Below are positions 13,777 to 22,204 of a stretch of DNA of 29,218 nucleotides, piece by piece. The notes below the pieces were generated by a model that saw nothing but the letters and a program-made list of their open reading frames with translations, did no database searches and was not told the DNA's origin. The number at the start of each line of letters is the position of its first letter. Within the stretch, counting starts at the first letter, position 1. The stretch spans positions 1 through 29,218 of the forward strand of contig CAJTRV010000014.1 of the NCBI GenBank assembly GCA_910578855.1, written 5' to 3'. The position numbers and the translations under genes were made by a program. The DNA comes from an uncultured Bacilli bacterium. GTDB taxonomy: Bacteria; Bacillota_I; Bacilli_A; RF39; UBA660.

Positions 13777-13784
13777 GGTATAAT
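13757..13784 (+). promoter_or_regulatory. lspA promoter superimposed on the terminator
   Basis: TTGAAA (13757-13762) sits in the terminator loop. A 16-bp spacer covers the right arm and T run, then TATAAT (13779-13784, preceded by TGg). Confidence 0.75.
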
Positions 13785-13800
13785 GAATTAGGTGAAATTT

Positions 13801-14253
13801 ATGAATGTAATAGTTATCATCAGTATGCTTGTCTTTGGAGTGGATCAAGGCATTAAAGCCCTTGTTTTCTCTTTTCTACCATACCAACGTGGTCAGGTGA
13901 TGATACCGCATTTTTTTGAACTTCTTCATGTTCATAATTTTGGGGCAGCTTGGAATTTATTTAGTGGCAATCGTCTGTTTTTAATTATAGTTACATTTTT
14001 CTTTCTAGGAATGATTTATTATTTATTTATCGATCAAAAGAAGTTAACGGGCTTATCTAAGGTAACGATGGGACTATTGATTGGTGGCGTACTTGGAAAT
14101 TTGGGAGATCGGATTTTCCGTGGATATGTCGTAGATTATCTCGCTTTCCAGTTTGGTGCGTATCATTTTCCGGTTTTTAATATTGCCGATATGTGTATTG
14201 TCCTAGCGGTTGCTTTGATGATCGTTGAAACGATGAGGAGGAAAGAAGCATGA
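13801..14253 (+). CDS. lspA: lipoprotein signal peptidase (signal peptidase II, 150 aa)
   Basis: This integral membrane aspartyl protease removes the signal peptide of prolipoproteins after lipid attachment. Four hydrophobic segments are visible. Family motifs are DQGIK near the N-terminus, HNFGAAWNLFSG, GGVLGNLGDRIFRGYVVDY (first catalytic Asp in GDR or VVD) and FPVFNIADMCI (second catalytic Asp). Length is typical (150-165 aa). The ATG at 13801 is chosen because AGGTGA (13790-13795) supplies the SD; the GTG at 13792 lies inside it. The stop overlaps the next start by 4 bp (ATGA), the usual lspA-rluD coupling of Firmicutes. Confidence 0.95.
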   Translation: MNVIVIISMLVFGVDQGIKALVFSFLPYQRGQVMIPHFFELLHVHNFGAAWNLFSGNRLFLIIVTFFFLGMIYYLFIDQKKLTGLSKVTMGLLIGGVLGNLGDRIFRGYVVDYLAFQFGAYHFPVFNIADMCIVLAVALMIVETMRRKEA

Positions 14254-15155
14254 GAGAAATTATCGTAGAACAGCTTGAAAATCGGATGCGGTTGGACCAA
14301 TATTTAATGATCCAATTACAATATAGTCGAAGTAAAGTGCAACGAATGCTGAAGGAGGGCTATATTTTGGTCAATGATCAAGTAGTAAAGAATAGTTATT
14401 TAGTAAAAGAACAGGATCGAATCGTGGTCAAAGAATATCAGGAACCCCAGTTAACGGCAACTCCTGAGGCGATGGATCTTGATATCGTTTTTGAAGATGA
14501 TGATGTGATCGTCGTGAATAAGCCAAATGGCATGGTTGTTCATCCGGCGGTTGGAAATACCCATGGTACTTTGGTTAATGGCCTTGTTTACCATGCGAAG
14601 AATTTGAGCGATGTAAATGGAGAATTCCGACCGGGAATTGTTCATCGTATTGACGCTGATACAACGGGTTTATTAATGGTGGCGAAACATAATCGGGCCC
14701 ATGAAGTGTTGGCGCGTGAGTTGGAAGAAAAGACGACAACTAGGATTTACTATGCCCTAGTCTGGGGTGTGATTTTCAATGATACTGGGACGATTGATGC
14801 GCCCATTGGTCGTGATCCTCATGATCGTAAAAAACAAACCGTTACCGCAACCAATAGTAAAGATGCAGTTACCCATTTTAAAGTATTGGCACGTTATAAA
14901 CGGGCTACCTTGATTGAACTACGTTTAGAAACGGGACGGACTCATCAGATTCGGGTTCATATGAATTATATTGGCCACCCAGTTGTTAACGATCCTGTGT
15001 ATGGTCGGCGGAAAAAATTTGATAATACCGGTCAGTGTTTGCACGCAAAAACGCTAGGATTTGTTCATCCAACAACGGGGGAATATATGGAATTTGATAG
15101 TGAATTACCACCTTGTTTTACCAATATTTTAGAGCAGTTAAAACAGGAAGAGTAG
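14250..15155 (+). CDS. RluD/YlyB-type rRNA pseudouridine synthase (301 aa)
   Basis: It isomerises uridines to pseudouridine in RNA, probably 23S rRNA. An S4 RNA-binding domain covers about residues 12-70 (MRLDQYLMIQLQYSRSKVQRMLKEG). The RsuA/RluA catalytic domain follows, with NKPNGMVVHPAVGN, HRIDADTTGLLMVAKH (catalytic Asp in HRxDxxTxG), LETGRTHQIRVHM and a conserved Y/R-rich GHPVVNDPVYG. It is translationally coupled to lspA (ATGA overlap), the same order as lspA-ylyB in Bacillus subtilis. The exact target position cannot be told from sequence, because RluC, RluD and YlyB are similar. Confidence 0.93.
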   Translation: MREIIVEQLENRMRLDQYLMIQLQYSRSKVQRMLKEGYILVNDQVVKNSYLVKEQDRIVVKEYQEPQLTATPEAMDLDIVFEDDDVIVVNKPNGMVVHPAVGNTHGTLVNGLVYHAKNLSDVNGEFRPGIVHRIDADTTGLLMVAKHNRAHEVLARELEEKTTTRIYYALVWGVIFNDTGTIDAPIGRDPHDRKKQTVTATNSKDAVTHFKVLARYKRATLIELRLETGRTHQIRVHMNYIGHPVVNDPVYGRRKKFDNTGQCLHAKTLGFVHPTTGEYMEFDSELPPCFTNILEQLKQEE

Positions 15156-15168
15156 AGGAGGAAAAAGT

Positions 15169-16326
15169 ATGAATGAAGTAGGAATTACAGCGCATGATGA
15201 AACAGTCATGAAGTTGTTACATTATTTTATTACGGAACAGGGTTATAATCCCATTATGTTACAAGGGGCCAAGAATGAGATTTGGCTTGAGAGTCTAGAT
15301 CACGATTACCGAATTGTTCGCATTGTTACAGATTATATTCATAACGATGAACAGTTAAAGTTTGATATGTTTAAAACGACGAAGATCTCAAAACGAATTA
15401 AGAAAAAATTAATGTCTTTTAAGATGAATGTTTTGTGTTTTTATCTAAATCTTGGTGATAATGTTTCGCTTGATGATAGCAGTGAACGGGTTGGAAAAAT
15501 TACCTGTGTTCCGCTCCATCAATTTGAAGACATCAAACGATCACAAGCTGTTTTAGACAGTTTTCCGACGATTGCCGATAAGACAGACTTTAAAGAGGAA
15601 GGGATGGAACTATTTATCAAATTAACCAGAGAGATTAATGCGAAAAATGAACAGGATGCGAAAACCGCAGATGAAGTGTTTCAAAATAACAAACCAATTG
15701 TAACGTATGCCCTTATATTTATCAATGTTATCCTATTTTTCTTGATGTATTTATTGGGTCAAGGTAGTACCCATGTCGGGACGTTATTAGCATTCGGGGC
15801 CAATTGGCGACCACTGGTATTAGCGGGAGAAGTCTGGCGTCTACTTACGAGCACCTTCCTTCATATTGGTGTATTACATTTCATGGTGAATATGTATGCC
15901 CTTTATGTGATTGGACCTCAACTAGAAAACTTCTTTGGGAAAGCAAAATATCTACTCATTTATTTATTTAGTGCCTTCTGTGGAAGTTTATTATCCATCT
16001 GTTTTTCTAGTCATATTAGTGCTGGAGCGAGTGGAGCTATTTTCGGGTTATTAGGAGCACTATTATATTTTGGATACCATTACCGAATCTATCTTGGCAA
16101 TGTGATGAAGTCGCAAATTATTCCTATTATTCTCTTAAATTTAATTGTCGGTTTCATGTTACCAGGGATTGATAATGCTGCCCATATTGGAGGGGTAGTA
16201 GCTGGATTGTTTGCAGCGATGGCAGTTGGTGTAAAATATAAGTCGACAGCAGTTGATCGGATGAATGGTTTTATTGTCTCAATGATTTATGTGGCTTTTT
16301 TAATCTATATGGGATTTATGGTGTAA
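15169..16326 (+). CDS. rhomboid-family intramembrane serine protease, YqgP/GluP-like (385 aa)
   Basis: A soluble N-terminal domain of about 175 residues is followed by six or seven hydrophobic segments. The catalytic residues are plain: GASGAIFG (Ser about 288) and AHIGG (His about 339), with the oxyanion motif HFMVNMY. The layout of a cytosolic N-domain before the membrane core resembles B. subtilis YqgP (GluP), but the C-terminal TPR extension is absent, making this protein about 120 residues shorter. It likely cleaves transmembrane helices of membrane proteins; the substrate is unknown. It starts 13 bp after the RluD-type gene with RBS GGAGGAAAA, in the lspA operon, and ends 1 bp before the next gene. 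Confidence 0.92.
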   Translation: MNEVGITAHDETVMKLLHYFITEQGYNPIMLQGAKNEIWLESLDHDYRIVRIVTDYIHNDEQLKFDMFKTTKISKRIKKKLMSFKMNVLCFYLNLGDNVSLDDSSERVGKITCVPLHQFEDIKRSQAVLDSFPTIADKTDFKEEGMELFIKLTREINAKNEQDAKTADEVFQNNKPIVTYALIFINVILFFLMYLLGQGSTHVGTLLAFGANWRPLVLAGEVWRLLTSTFLHIGVLHFMVNMYALYVIGPQLENFFGKAKYLLIYLFSAFCGSLLSICFSSHISAGASGAIFGLLGALLYFGYHYRIYLGNVMKSQIIPIILLNLIVGFMLPGIDNAAHIGGVVAGLFAAMAVGVKYKSTAVDRMNGFIVSMIYVAFLIYMGFMV

Positions 16327-16327
16327 G

Positions 16328-16969
16328 ATGACAACATTAGAAGAGGTATCACTAGAATTAGAACAAATACAACAAACCATTGATGATTTATTGGTTCAGA
16401 TAAAAACGTATTCGTGGATGAAGTTAAAATCATATGTTATAGGTTCGAGGCAGAAGCGGCAGGTAGTGAATGAAACCCTAAAGCAACTAAGAGATCAGCT
16501 GGAAGAGATAAAAAGTCAAGCTTGCGACCTCGAAAGCTGGTATCGGGCAGCTCAAACTCTTGAGTATTCATTATTATTGTCATTAGTGTGCGGAATATTA
16601 ACGCAACAACTTGGTGAAGAATATCTGGAGGTAACCCGTGTTTATCATGATCAACGAATTAATTGGGCATTATCTAATACTGAGGAGAATCGGGTTATTA
16701 TGGAACATATTACGGTTCCATATGCCCAAATTATATCGGAAACCGATTCTGTTGGGTTATCGTTTAAAAGTATTGAAAAATCTTCCACTGTTAATTTACT
16801 AGATATTACGAAGATTCTAAAAGAAAAGTCAGAAATCGATGCTTATCCCTTTTTACAATCGGAACTAAACGCCTTTTGTAATTTTAAGTTGAATCACGGT
16901 GAAGAAACAGATTCTATTTTAGTAACTCAGTTTTTAGAACGTAACCAATTTTCTAAGAAGAAATGTTAA
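16328..16969 (+). CDS. uncharacterised coiled-coil protein coupled to rhomboid (213 aa)
   Basis: I do not recognise the family. The N-terminal 70 residues are predicted coiled coil (LEEVSLELEQIQQTIDDLL, NETLKQLRDQLEEIKSQ). A single hydrophobic stretch (LEYSLLLSLVCGILTQQL) is too polar to be a sure membrane helix. The rest is mixed alpha/beta, ending in a basic tail. No clear SD is visible, and the ATG lies 2 bp after the rhomboid stop, so translation is probably coupled. A terminator holding its stop codon closes the operon lspA-rluD-rhomboid-this gene. It could be a partner or regulator of the rhomboid protease; this rests on position only. Confidence 0.7.
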   Translation: MTTLEEVSLELEQIQQTIDDLLVQIKTYSWMKLKSYVIGSRQKRQVVNETLKQLRDQLEEIKSQACDLESWYRAAQTLEYSLLLSLVCGILTQQLGEEYLEVTRVYHDQRINWALSNTEENRVIMEHITVPYAQIISETDSVGLSFKSIEKSSTVNLLDITKILKEKSEIDAYPFLQSELNAFCNFKLNHGEETDSILVTQFLERNQFSKKKC

Positions 16970-16984
16970 TTGTTTCTTCTTTTT
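16955..16984 (+). terminator. terminator of the lspA operon, stop codon in the loop
   Basis: AAGAAGAAA (16955-16963) pairs with TTTCTTCTT (16973-16981), followed by T's. TAA (16967-16969) is in the loop. Confidence 0.75.
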
Positions 16985-17018
16985 GTGTGGGAAATTATGG
17001 GAAGTCTTACTCATTTGG

Positions 17019-17047
17019 TTGACATGTGACAAGTTGTCATATATAAT
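17019..17047 (+). promoter_or_regulatory. consensus promoter of the tetR-ABC operon
   Basis: TTGACA (17019-17024), a 17-bp spacer and TATAAT (17042-17047). A second TATAAT at 17071-17076 lacks a good -35. Confidence 0.9.
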
Positions 17048-17071
17048 GTATCATGTGACGAAAATTCACAT
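17024..17071 (+). promoter_or_regulatory. two tandem palindromic operators, probable TetR-regulator sites
   Basis: Site 1 (17024-17042) is ATGTGACAAGTTGTCATAT. Site 2 (17053-17071) is ATGTGACGAAAATTCACAT. Both are 19 bp and start ATGTGAC, with inverted partners. Site 1 fills the spacer between -35 and -10, and site 2 covers the start of transcription. Binding here would block the promoter, so autorepression by the adjacent regulator is likely. Confidence 0.75.
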
Positions 17072-17090
17072 ATAATGATGAGGTGAGGGT

Positions 17091-17711
17091 ATGCCAACAA
17101 CGACCTTTTTTAATTTGCCTAAAGAAAAACAAGAAGCGATTTTCGAGGCGGCAACGAAGGAGTTTAGCCGGGTTTCGTTTCATGATGCATCGATTAATCA
17201 AATGATTATGAATGCCGGAATTTCCCGGGGAAGTTTCTATATGTATTTTAAAGATAAAGCGGATTTATATCATTACTTAGTTCAAATGTATCAGAAGAAA
17301 TTAGAACAACGTTTTATTACCGTTTTAAAGGATCATCAGGGGGATCTTATCGATACCTATCTAGCACTATTTCAGATGGTTGTTAGGAAGATGCAAGTGG
17401 ATAAGGAGCGATCTTTTTTCGAAAAAATTATCTTGAATGTTAATTTTCGGAATGATCCGGTATTAAACCACCATGAAAAAAAAGCTTTCATGATAACAGA
17501 GATGTTGTCGTTGTTTGATAAACGACCATTAAATATAACATCGGATGAGGAATTATTAGAGGTGATCGATCTCATTCACATGTTATTTATTCACTCATTA
17601 GTAAAGGTATTAAAAGGACGAGTCGATGTTGCGGCTGCGACTTCAACGTATCAGAGGCAACTCATCATTTTAAAAGAAGGATTATATCATCATAAGGAGG
17701 AGAAAAAATGA
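17091..17711 (+). CDS. TetR-family transcriptional repressor (206 aa)
   Basis: The N-terminal helix-turn-helix is classic TetR: KQEAIFEAATKEFS, INQMIMNAGISRGSFYMYFK and DKADLYHYLVQMY (about residues 12-60). The C-terminal ligand-binding part is helical and variable. It precedes and overlaps (ATGA) the first ABC gene, so it is the first gene of the exporter operon and probably represses it through the two palindromes at 17024-17071 until a toxic ligand binds. RBS AGGTGAGG lies upstream of the ATG. The ligand cannot be predicted. Confidence 0.93.
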   Translation: MPTTTFFNLPKEKQEAIFEAATKEFSRVSFHDASINQMIMNAGISRGSFYMYFKDKADLYHYLVQMYQKKLEQRFITVLKDHQGDLIDTYLALFQMVVRKMQVDKERSFFEKIILNVNFRNDPVLNHHEKKAFMITEMLSLFDKRPLNITSDEELLEVIDLIHMLFIHSLVKVLKGRVDVAAATSTYQRQLIILKEGLYHHKEEKK

Positions 17712-19867
17712 TCAAAATATTTCGTTATTTAAAGAGTTCGATTTTATCAATCTTACTCATCGTTATTCTTCTATTTGTGCAAGCGTGGTGCGATTTAACA
17801 CTTCCCGAATATACTTCACGGGTTGTTAATGTTGGAGTCCAACAAAGTGGAATTGAATCAGCAGCGATTACCAAAATAGGGGAAAAAACATTGTATACAC
17901 TAACGATGTTTCTCGATGAAACTGATCGAACCTATGTTATGAATCAATATGAAAAAGATGGAACTTACAAAAAGGAAACGGTTTATCGGTTAAAGAAAGA
18001 TACCAATGAGGAGAAATTAGCTGATAAATTAGCGCCCGCGATGTTAGTGGTATCGTATGCATCAGATGAAAAAGGAGCGGCGATGTTAAATATTCCTGAG
18101 GGAAGTGATGCGCTAGCGATGTTAGAACAGATGAGTGCCGAGCAAAAAGAAGCTATGTTAAAAGGGATTCATCAAAAGTTAAACGATATTCCTGGGACCA
18201 TTATTGAGCAAGGGGCAATCGCTTTCGTTAAGTCTGAGTATCAACGAATTGGGGTTAATACGGACCAGATGCAGACGAGTTATATCTTTACAACTGGTCT
18301 TAAAATGTTAGCTTTGTCCTTAGTCATTATGTTAGATGGAATCTTGATTGTCTTTATTGGATCACGAATGGCCGCGCGATTAGCCAAAACCCTTCGTGAA
18401 AAAGTATTCCATAAAGTAGTTGGGTTTTCGAAGACCGAGATGAAAGAATTAGGCTCATCGAGTTTAATTACGAGAACAACCAATGACATTCAACAAGTTC
18501 AAAGTGTCATTGTCTTCTTGCTACGAGTTGTTTTCTATGCTCCGATTATTGCGATTGGTGGCGTTATGAAAGCGATGAGTACCAATGCAAGTATGACCTA
18601 TATTATTGGAATTGCCGTCTTAGCGATTTCCGTTCTTGTTATTATTATGTTTGGAATTGCAATGCCAAAGATGAAAGTCATGCAGAAGTTTGTCGACAAG
18701 TTAAATCAAGTAACTCGAGAAATTTTAACCGGGCTTCCAGTTGTTCGAGCATTTTCCAATGAGGCTCATGAAGAAAAGCGTTTTGATGAAGTCAATGATC
18801 GTCTGACAAAACTTAGTCGTTTTGTGGGACGAGTGATGTCGTTTATGATGCCAGCGATGATGTTTATCATGAACATGATTTGTCTATTAATTGTATGGAA
18901 AGGGGCAGATGGTGTCGATGCTGGAACGATGCAAGTTGGAGACATTATGGCCTATATTCAATATACAATGCAGATTATCATGGCATTCTTAATGATTTCG
19001 ATGATGAGTATTATGTTGCCACGGGCAAGCGTTAGTGCCAAACGAATTAATGAAGTATTAGAGCATGATACCGTGATTCAAGATCCGAAACAGGTTCTTG
19101 AATTTGATCCCAAGAAAAAAGGCGTTGTCGAATTTAAGAATGTTTGTTTCCGTTATCCTGATGCGGATTATGATGTCTTAACGGATATTAATTTTATTGC
19201 TGAGCCTGGAAAAACAACGGCCTTTATTGGTTCAACGGGAAGTGGAAAATCAACGATTGTCAATTTAATTCCCCGGTTCTTTGATGTATCTAAGGGTGAA
19301 ATTATGATTGATGGAGTTGATATTCGAAGTGTCTCTACCTATGCCCTTCGTGATAAAATTGGTTTTGTTCCGCAAAAAGGTGTTCTCTTTAGTGGGACAA
19401 TTGAAAGCAACATCAAATATGGAAATGATGCGATTACAGATCGAATGATGAAGAAGTCAGCCAAGATTGCCCAAGCAACCGAGTTTATCGATTCCTTAGA
19501 ACAGGGTTACCAGGCTCCAATTAGCCAGGGTGGAACCAATGTCAGTGGGGGACAAAAACAACGCTTGGCGATCGCTCGGGCCCTAGCTAAGAATCCAGAT
19601 ATCTTTATTTTTGATGATAGCTTTTCAGCACTTGACTTCAAGACAGATGCGAAATTACGTTCTGAGCTGGCGACAATGACCAAGAAAAAAACGGTCTTAA
19701 TCGTTGCTCAACGAATTAGTACGATTATGAATGCTGATCTTATTATTGTCTTAGATGAGGGAGAAATTGCTGGTAAGGGTACCCATCAGGAATTGATGAA
19801 AAGTTGTGCAGTTTACCGAGAAATTGCCTTATCACAGCTTAGTAAGGAGGAATTAGATTATGAATAA
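17708..19867 (+). CDS. heterodimeric ABC exporter subunit with degenerate ATPase site and large extracellular loop (719 aa)
   Basis: A transmembrane domain is fused to a nucleotide-binding domain. Between the first helix (about 10-28) and the second (about 197-220) lies a hydrophilic insert of about 150 residues, predicted to be extracellular. The NBD has Walker A GSTGSGKST (about 508-516) and signature VSGGQKQR. After Walker B IFIFD the catalytic Glu is Asp (D637), and the switch His is Gln (Q668, VAQRIST in place of AHRLS). These changes mark the degenerate-site half of heterodimeric multidrug exporters such as LmrCD and BmrCD, the latter known to carry an extracellular domain. Its partner is the next gene (8-bp overlap). 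It probably exports lipophilic drugs or peptides. Confidence 0.92.
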   Translation: MIKIFRYLKSSILSILLIVILLFVQAWCDLTLPEYTSRVVNVGVQQSGIESAAITKIGEKTLYTLTMFLDETDRTYVMNQYEKDGTYKKETVYRLKKDTNEEKLADKLAPAMLVVSYASDEKGAAMLNIPEGSDALAMLEQMSAEQKEAMLKGIHQKLNDIPGTIIEQGAIAFVKSEYQRIGVNTDQMQTSYIFTTGLKMLALSLVIMLDGILIVFIGSRMAARLAKTLREKVFHKVVGFSKTEMKELGSSSLITRTTNDIQQVQSVIVFLLRVVFYAPIIAIGGVMKAMSTNASMTYIIGIAVLAISVLVIIMFGIAMPKMKVMQKFVDKLNQVTREILTGLPVVRAFSNEAHEEKRFDEVNDRLTKLSRFVGRVMSFMMPAMMFIMNMICLLIVWKGADGVDAGTMQVGDIMAYIQYTMQIIMAFLMISMMSIMLPRASVSAKRINEVLEHDTVIQDPKQVLEFDPKKKGVVEFKNVCFRYPDADYDVLTDINFIAEPGKTTAFIGSTGSGKSTIVNLIPRFFDVSKGEIMIDGVDIRSVSTYALRDKIGFVPQKGVLFSGTIESNIKYGNDAITDRMMKKSAKIAQATEFIDSLEQGYQAPISQGGTNVSGGQKQRLAIARALAKNPDIFIFDDSFSALDFKTDAKLRSELATMTKKKTVLIVAQRISTIMNADLIIVLDEGEIAGKGTHQELMKSCAVYREIALSQLSKEELDYE

Positions 19868-21674
19868 TCATGGACCAGGCGCCGGGAGAACTCCGGTTAC
19901 CAAAGCCAAGGATAGTAAGGGAACCTCTTTAAAATTATTCACTCTTTTGAAACAATATAAAGTTTCCCTTTTTATCGTCATTCTATTCGCAATTGGTTCC
20001 ACTATCTTTACGATCATTGGGCCAAAGATTCTTGGAAATATTACAACGGAGATCTTTAATGGCTTAATGTTAAAGATCAGTGGAACAGGGTCGATTGATT
20101 TTGATAAGATTAACGGAATTATTATCACGCTTGTTTTATTATACTTAGTAAGCTTACTATTCTCATTCCTTCAAGGATTTATTATGAGCAATGTATCGGC
20201 TAAAATTTCTTACCGTTTACGGACTGATTTAATTGAAAAGATCAATCGTTTGCCGATGAAATTTTTCGATACCAAGACGCATGGGGAAGTGTTATCACGA
20301 ATTACCAATGATGTCGATACCCTTACCCAGAGTTTGAACCAGAGTATTACGCAGATTATTGCTAGTATTGCAACGCTTGTTGGAATCTTCATTATGATGA
20401 TTTCGATCAATATTCCAATGGCGATTGTCGTATTATTAATCGTTCCATTTTGTATGATGGTACTGGGAATGGTGATTAAAAAGAGTCAAGCTTACTTTGT
20501 CAGTCAACAAGCCTTGTTAGGAGATATGAACGGCCATGTCGAAGAGATCTACGGTGGTCATGATATCGTAAAAGCCTTTAATGGGGAAGAAAAGGCTGGT
20601 GTGCGCTTTAATGAAATTAACCATGATCTTTATCATTCAGCATGGAAGAGTCAATTTTTATCAACGATGATGCATCCAATCATGGGATTTATTGGTAATT
20701 TAAGCTATGTTGTCGTATCGATTTTCGGAAGTTACATGGTGATTAAAGATAAGATTGTCGTTGGTGATATCTTATCCTTTACCCAGTATTCTAGAACATT
20801 CATGCAACAGATTAGTCAGTTATCCCAGATTATGAATATGGTGCAACAGACTCTAGCTGCTAGTGAACGAGTATTTGAGTTTCTAGCAGAGCCAGAAGAA
20901 GTCGATACTACCAAGAAAAAATTGCCAGTATCGACGATAAAAGGAAATATCGACTTTGATCATGTTCACTTTGGATATAACGAAGATCATATTATTATCA
21001 ATGATTTTAGTGCTAAAGTTAAGAGTGGGGCTAAGGTCGCAATCGTTGGTCCAACCGGAGCTGGAAAATCGACGATGATCAAGCTCTTGATGCGCTTTTA
21101 TGACGTTAATAGTGGTTCTATTAAAGTAGATGGGCATGATATTCGCGACTTTGATCGCCAAGAGTTACGATCTTTATTTGGAATGGTATTACAAGATACA
21201 TGGCTCTTTAGTGGAACGATTGCGGATAATATTCGGTATGGGAAATTAGATGCAACCTTAGATGAAGTAAAAGAAGCTTGTAAAACGGCTAGTGTAGACC
21301 ATTTTATTAAAACCCTTCCTGATGGATATGATATGTTGATTAATGAAGATGCCGATAATATTTCGGGCGGTCAGAAACAATTGTTGACGATTGCCAGAGT
21401 CATCTTAGCTGATCCTAAAATCCTGATTTTGGATGAAGCAACGAGTAGTGTCGATACTAGAACTGAGTTACTCATTCAAGAGGCAATGGATAAACTCATG
21501 GAAGGGCGAACTAGTTTCATTATTGCTCACCGTCTTTCGACGATTAAAAATGCCGATCTTATTATCGTCATGAATGAAGGTGATATTGTGGAAACGGGAA
21601 ACCATGAAGCATTACTTGCCAAAGATGGATTCTATGCGAAACTTTATAATTCACAGTTTGAAGAAGTTGAATAA
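19860..21674 (+). CDS. heterodimeric ABC exporter subunit with consensus ATPase residues (604 aa)
   Basis: After a soluble N-terminal tail (MNNHGPGAGRTPVTKAK) come six membrane helices and an NBD. Walker A is GPTGAGKST, signature ISGGQKQ, Walker B ILILDEATSSVD with the catalytic Glu (E526), and the switch His is intact (H557, AHRLSTIKNADLI). It complements the preceding subunit, which lacks Glu and His, so each heterodimer has one competent site. The helix region shows the family's FFDTKTHGEVLSRITNDVD and GDILSFTQYSR coupling segments. Strong RBS AAGGAGG lies within the upstream gene. The operon ends with a terminator holding the stop codon. Confidence 0.94.
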   Translation: MNNHGPGAGRTPVTKAKDSKGTSLKLFTLLKQYKVSLFIVILFAIGSTIFTIIGPKILGNITTEIFNGLMLKISGTGSIDFDKINGIIITLVLLYLVSLLFSFLQGFIMSNVSAKISYRLRTDLIEKINRLPMKFFDTKTHGEVLSRITNDVDTLTQSLNQSITQIIASIATLVGIFIMMISINIPMAIVVLLIVPFCMMVLGMVIKKSQAYFVSQQALLGDMNGHVEEIYGGHDIVKAFNGEEKAGVRFNEINHDLYHSAWKSQFLSTMMHPIMGFIGNLSYVVVSIFGSYMVIKDKIVVGDILSFTQYSRTFMQQISQLSQIMNMVQQTLAASERVFEFLAEPEEVDTTKKKLPVSTIKGNIDFDHVHFGYNEDHIIINDFSAKVKSGAKVAIVGPTGAGKSTMIKLLMRFYDVNSGSIKVDGHDIRDFDRQELRSLFGMVLQDTWLFSGTIADNIRYGKLDATLDEVKEACKTASVDHFIKTLPDGYDMLINEDADNISGGQKQLLTIARVILADPKILILDEATSSVDTRTELLIQEAMDKLMEGRTSFIIAHRLSTIKNADLIIVMNEGDIVETGNHEALLAKDGFYAKLYNSQFEEVE

Positions 21675-21685
21675 ACTTCTTTTTT
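21662..21685 (+). terminator. exporter operon terminator with the stop codon in the hairpin
   Basis: AGAAGTT (21662-21668) pairs with AACTTCT (21674-21680) across a 5-nt loop, T run to 21685. TAA is 21672-21674. Confidence 0.88.
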
Positions 21686-21695
21686 GGTATATAAT
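21667..21695 (+). promoter_or_regulatory. prepilin gene promoter superimposed on the terminator
   Basis: TTGAAT (21667-21672), a 17-bp spacer and TATAAT (21690-21695). The -35 overlaps the end of the ABC coding region and the hairpin loop. Confidence 0.78.
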
Positions 21696-21721
21696 ATTGT
21701 TATTAGGAATAGAGGGTTACA

Positions 21722-22117
21722 ATGAAATGGAATAAAGGATTTACACTAGTTGAATTATTGGGTGTGATTATTGTCATTGCCGTGGTTGCTTTAATTGCCT
21801 CTCCCATTGCCCTTAATGTGATGAATAAGTCGAAAGAAAAGTCGTTTGCATTAGAAATGGAAAACTTAGTAAAAGCAGCCCGCCATTATTACTCTAAGCA
21901 GCAATTAGAAATTAGCTCTAATGTGATATTTGACTATCAAAACAATGGCAAAAATAGTGCCGGTGAGACTTTGTCGTTATCAGGATCCCGACCAAAGAGG
22001 GGAACAGTTACGATTACTCCAACTGGGGAGATTATTTTAACGAATGTGGGCAATGGAACTTACGTTGCTAATTTTAATAGTGAATTTGATGATGAAATCA
22101 AAATTACCAAAGAATGA
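21722..22117 (+). CDS. type IV prepilin-like protein (131 aa)
   Basis: KWNKGFTLVELLGVIIVIAV is a textbook prepilin leader. A prepilin peptidase would cut between G and F, leaving N-methylated Phe1 and Glu5, followed by a long hydrophobic helix (6-30) and an amphipathic helix (KEKSFALEMENLVKAARHYY). The C-terminal globular part (GTVTITPTGEIILTNVGNGTYVANF) is small and beta-rich. Such proteins assemble into type IV pili or competence pseudopili at the membrane. No assembly ATPase, platform protein or prepilin peptidase gene is in the window, so this is an orphan that must use machinery encoded elsewhere. It has its own promoter and terminator; RBS AGAGGG. Confidence 0.88.
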   Translation: MKWNKGFTLVELLGVIIVIAVVALIASPIALNVMNKSKEKSFALEMENLVKAARHYYSKQQLEISSNVIFDYQNNGKNSAGETLSLSGSRPKRGTVTITPTGEIILTNVGNGTYVANFNSEFDDEIKITKE

Positions 22118-22123
22118 TGAAAT

Positions 22124-22163
22124 AAAACAATTGGTAAAAGACTCGTTTACTTATTGTTTTTTT
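22124..22163 (+). terminator. prepilin gene terminator
   Basis: AAAACAAT (22124-22131) pairs with ATTGTTTT (22153-22160). An inner GTAAA/TTTAC helix is separated by a 2x2 internal loop. T run to 22163. Confidence 0.75.
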
Positions 22164-22182
22164 GTGGCTTTTTCGCTATAAT
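22154..22182 (+). promoter_or_regulatory. ttcA-like gene promoter overlapping the terminator right arm
   Basis: TTGTTT (22154-22159), a 17-bp spacer and TATAAT (22177-22182). Transcription would start about 15 bp before the ATG at 22205. Confidence 0.7.
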
Positions 22183-22204
22183 AAACTTTATAAGTGAGGG
22201 TGTT

